Shown: one piece after another, positions 5,352 through 6,171 of the stretch
How positions within the stretch are numbered: position 1 is the stretch's first letter
How the letters are laid out: each line of letters opens with the position of its first letter
Assembly (NCBI GenBank): GCA_050697555.1
Contig: JBOHAD010000107.1
Coordinates: 1-6,171 of the forward strand
From: DASQWP01 sp050697555
GTDB taxonomy: Bacteria; Actinomycetota; Thermoleophilia; Gaiellales; Gaiellaceae
DNA: 6,171 bases
Direction: 5' to 3'
Notes under the pieces: model-generated
What the model was told of the DNA's origin: nothing
Databases searched by the model: none
The model's input: the letters and a program-made list of their open reading frames with translations, nothing else
Position numbers and translations under genes: made by a program

Positions 5352-6171
5352 ATGGCGGTCGCGGAAGGCACCCTCGAGGAGCTCCGCCAGGCGGCGCTCG
5401 GCGAGATCGACCCCGACGTCGCCGAGCTGATCGGCCTCGAGCTCGAACGCCAGCGAGGCCAGATCGAGCTCATCGCCTCGGAGAACTTCACCTGGCCGAG
5501 CGTCTTCGAGGCGGTCGGGAGCGTTCCCACGAACAAGTACGCGGAGGGCTACCCGGGCCGCCGCTACTACGGCGGGTGCGAGGTCGTCGACGGCATCGAG
5601 CAGCTTGCCATCGACCGCGCGAAGGAGCTCTTCGGGGCCGAGCACGCGAACGTGCAGCCGCACGCCGGGGCGCAGACGAACATGGGCGTCTACTTCGCGT
5701 GCCTCGACCCCGGGGACACGATCCTCGCCATGCGGCTCGACCACGGCGGCCACCTGACGCACGGGCTCAAGGTCAACTTCTCCGGGAAGCTCTACACCGT
5801 CGTCGGCTATGGCGTCGACCGCGAGACGAGCCTGATCGACTTCGACGAGGTGCGGCGCCTGGCGAAGCAGCACCGTCCGAAGCTGATCGTCTGCGGCGCG
5901 TCCGCCTACCCCCGCGTGATCGAGGCGGATCGCTTCCGGGAGATCGCCGACGAGGTCGGCGCGCTCCTCCTCTGCGACATGGCCCACTTCGCCGGCCTCG
6001 TCGCCGCCGGGATGCATCCGAACCCGACGCCGCACTGCGACTTCGTCACGTCGACCACGCACAAGACCCTGGCCGGACCGCGCGCCGGCTTCATCCTCTG
6101 CAGGGAGGAGCATGCCCAGGCGGTCGACAAGGCCGTCTTCCCAGGGATGCAGGGCGGCCCGCTCCTGCACG
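5352..6171 (+). CDS. glyA: Serine hydroxymethyltransferase, N-terminal two thirds (cut by the window edge)
   Basis: This PLP enzyme interconverts serine and glycine while moving a one-carbon unit to or from tetrahydrofolate in the cytoplasm. 273 codons are visible of about 415-430 usual for the family. Seen in order: LIASENF (40-46, Ser43 matching E. coli Ser35), TNKYAEGYPGRRYYGGCE (60-77, with catalytic-site Glu65 and the Tyr pair), VQPHAGAQTN in the PLP phosphate loop (101-110), HGGHLTHG (131-138, His134 stacking on PLP), CDMAHFAGLVAAG (208-220, Asp209 and His212) and STTHKTLAGPR (234-244) with Lys238, the PLP lysine. Compared with E. coli the phosphate loop has Ala105 and Ala107 for two Ser, and Ala241 replaces Arg in TLRGP; all core residues remain. 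The ATG at 5352 follows an AAGG at 9 nt. It is divergent from the small membrane protein gene and probably has its own promoter. Confidence 0.97.
   Translation, partial: MAVAEGTLEELRQAALGEIDPDVAELIGLELERQRGQIELIASENFTWPSVFEAVGSVPTNKYAEGYPGRRYYGGCEVVDGIEQLAIDRAKELFGAEHANVQPHAGAQTNMGVYFACLDPGDTILAMRLDHGGHLTHGLKVNFSGKLYTVVGYGVDRETSLIDFDEVRRLAKQHRPKLIVCGASAYPRVIEADRFREIADEVGALLLCDMAHFAGLVAAGMHPNPTPHCDFVTSTTHKTLAGPRAGFILCREEHAQAVDKAVFPGMQGGPLLH

Noticed and set aside
5331..6170. A 279-codon minus-strand frame opposite glyA
   Set aside because: It is antisense to an unmistakable GlyA and lacks any recognisable domain; a shadow frame.

Overview
This is a strongly G+C-rich bacterial chromosomal window. 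Nearly all of it is coding, with a strong third-position G/C bias. The core genes and the actinobacterial look of the proteins suggest a high-G+C Actinomycetota, possibly a deep-branching class such as Thermoleophilia. That placement is inference: no rRNA or other decisive marker is present. I see no mobile element, CRISPR array, tRNA, rRNA or phage gene.

Left part (1-1433, minus strand). Reading leftward from 1433 come a ZIP/GufA-type metal transporter gene, a small acidic lipoprotein gene, and the first 29 codons of a gene that leaves the window. The ZIP gene appears frameshifted near its 5' end: its first membrane helix is in one frame and the rest in another. The lipoprotein has the best promoter in the window, in the 86-bp gap behind ZIP. 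Its stop overlaps the next start as ATGA.

Middle part (1506-5014, plus strand). A tightly packed set runs prfA (release factor 1), prmC (which methylates the GGQ glutamine of release factors), a TsaC/YrdC-type gene for tRNA t6A synthesis, and an extended-SDR nucleotide-sugar epimerase/dehydratase. The junctions are ATGA, a 1-nt gap and GTGA, so one operon is likely. The first three genes concern translation termination and decoding fidelity; the fourth is a sugar-nucleotide enzyme. ZIP and prfA diverge from a 72-bp spacer.

Right part (5011-6171). A small three-helix membrane protein gene lies on the minus strand and converges on the epimerase gene, the two stops sharing one CTAG. It diverges from glyA (serine hydroxymethyltransferase), whose first 273 codons are visible before the window ends. 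prfA, prmC, a YrdC-family gene and glyA are near each other in many Gram-positive genomes, so most of this is a conserved housekeeping neighbourhood. I found no convincing new system. The observations most worth checking are the ZIP gene's apparent frameshift and its altered metal-site motif, followed by the unknown lipoprotein and small membrane protein genes.
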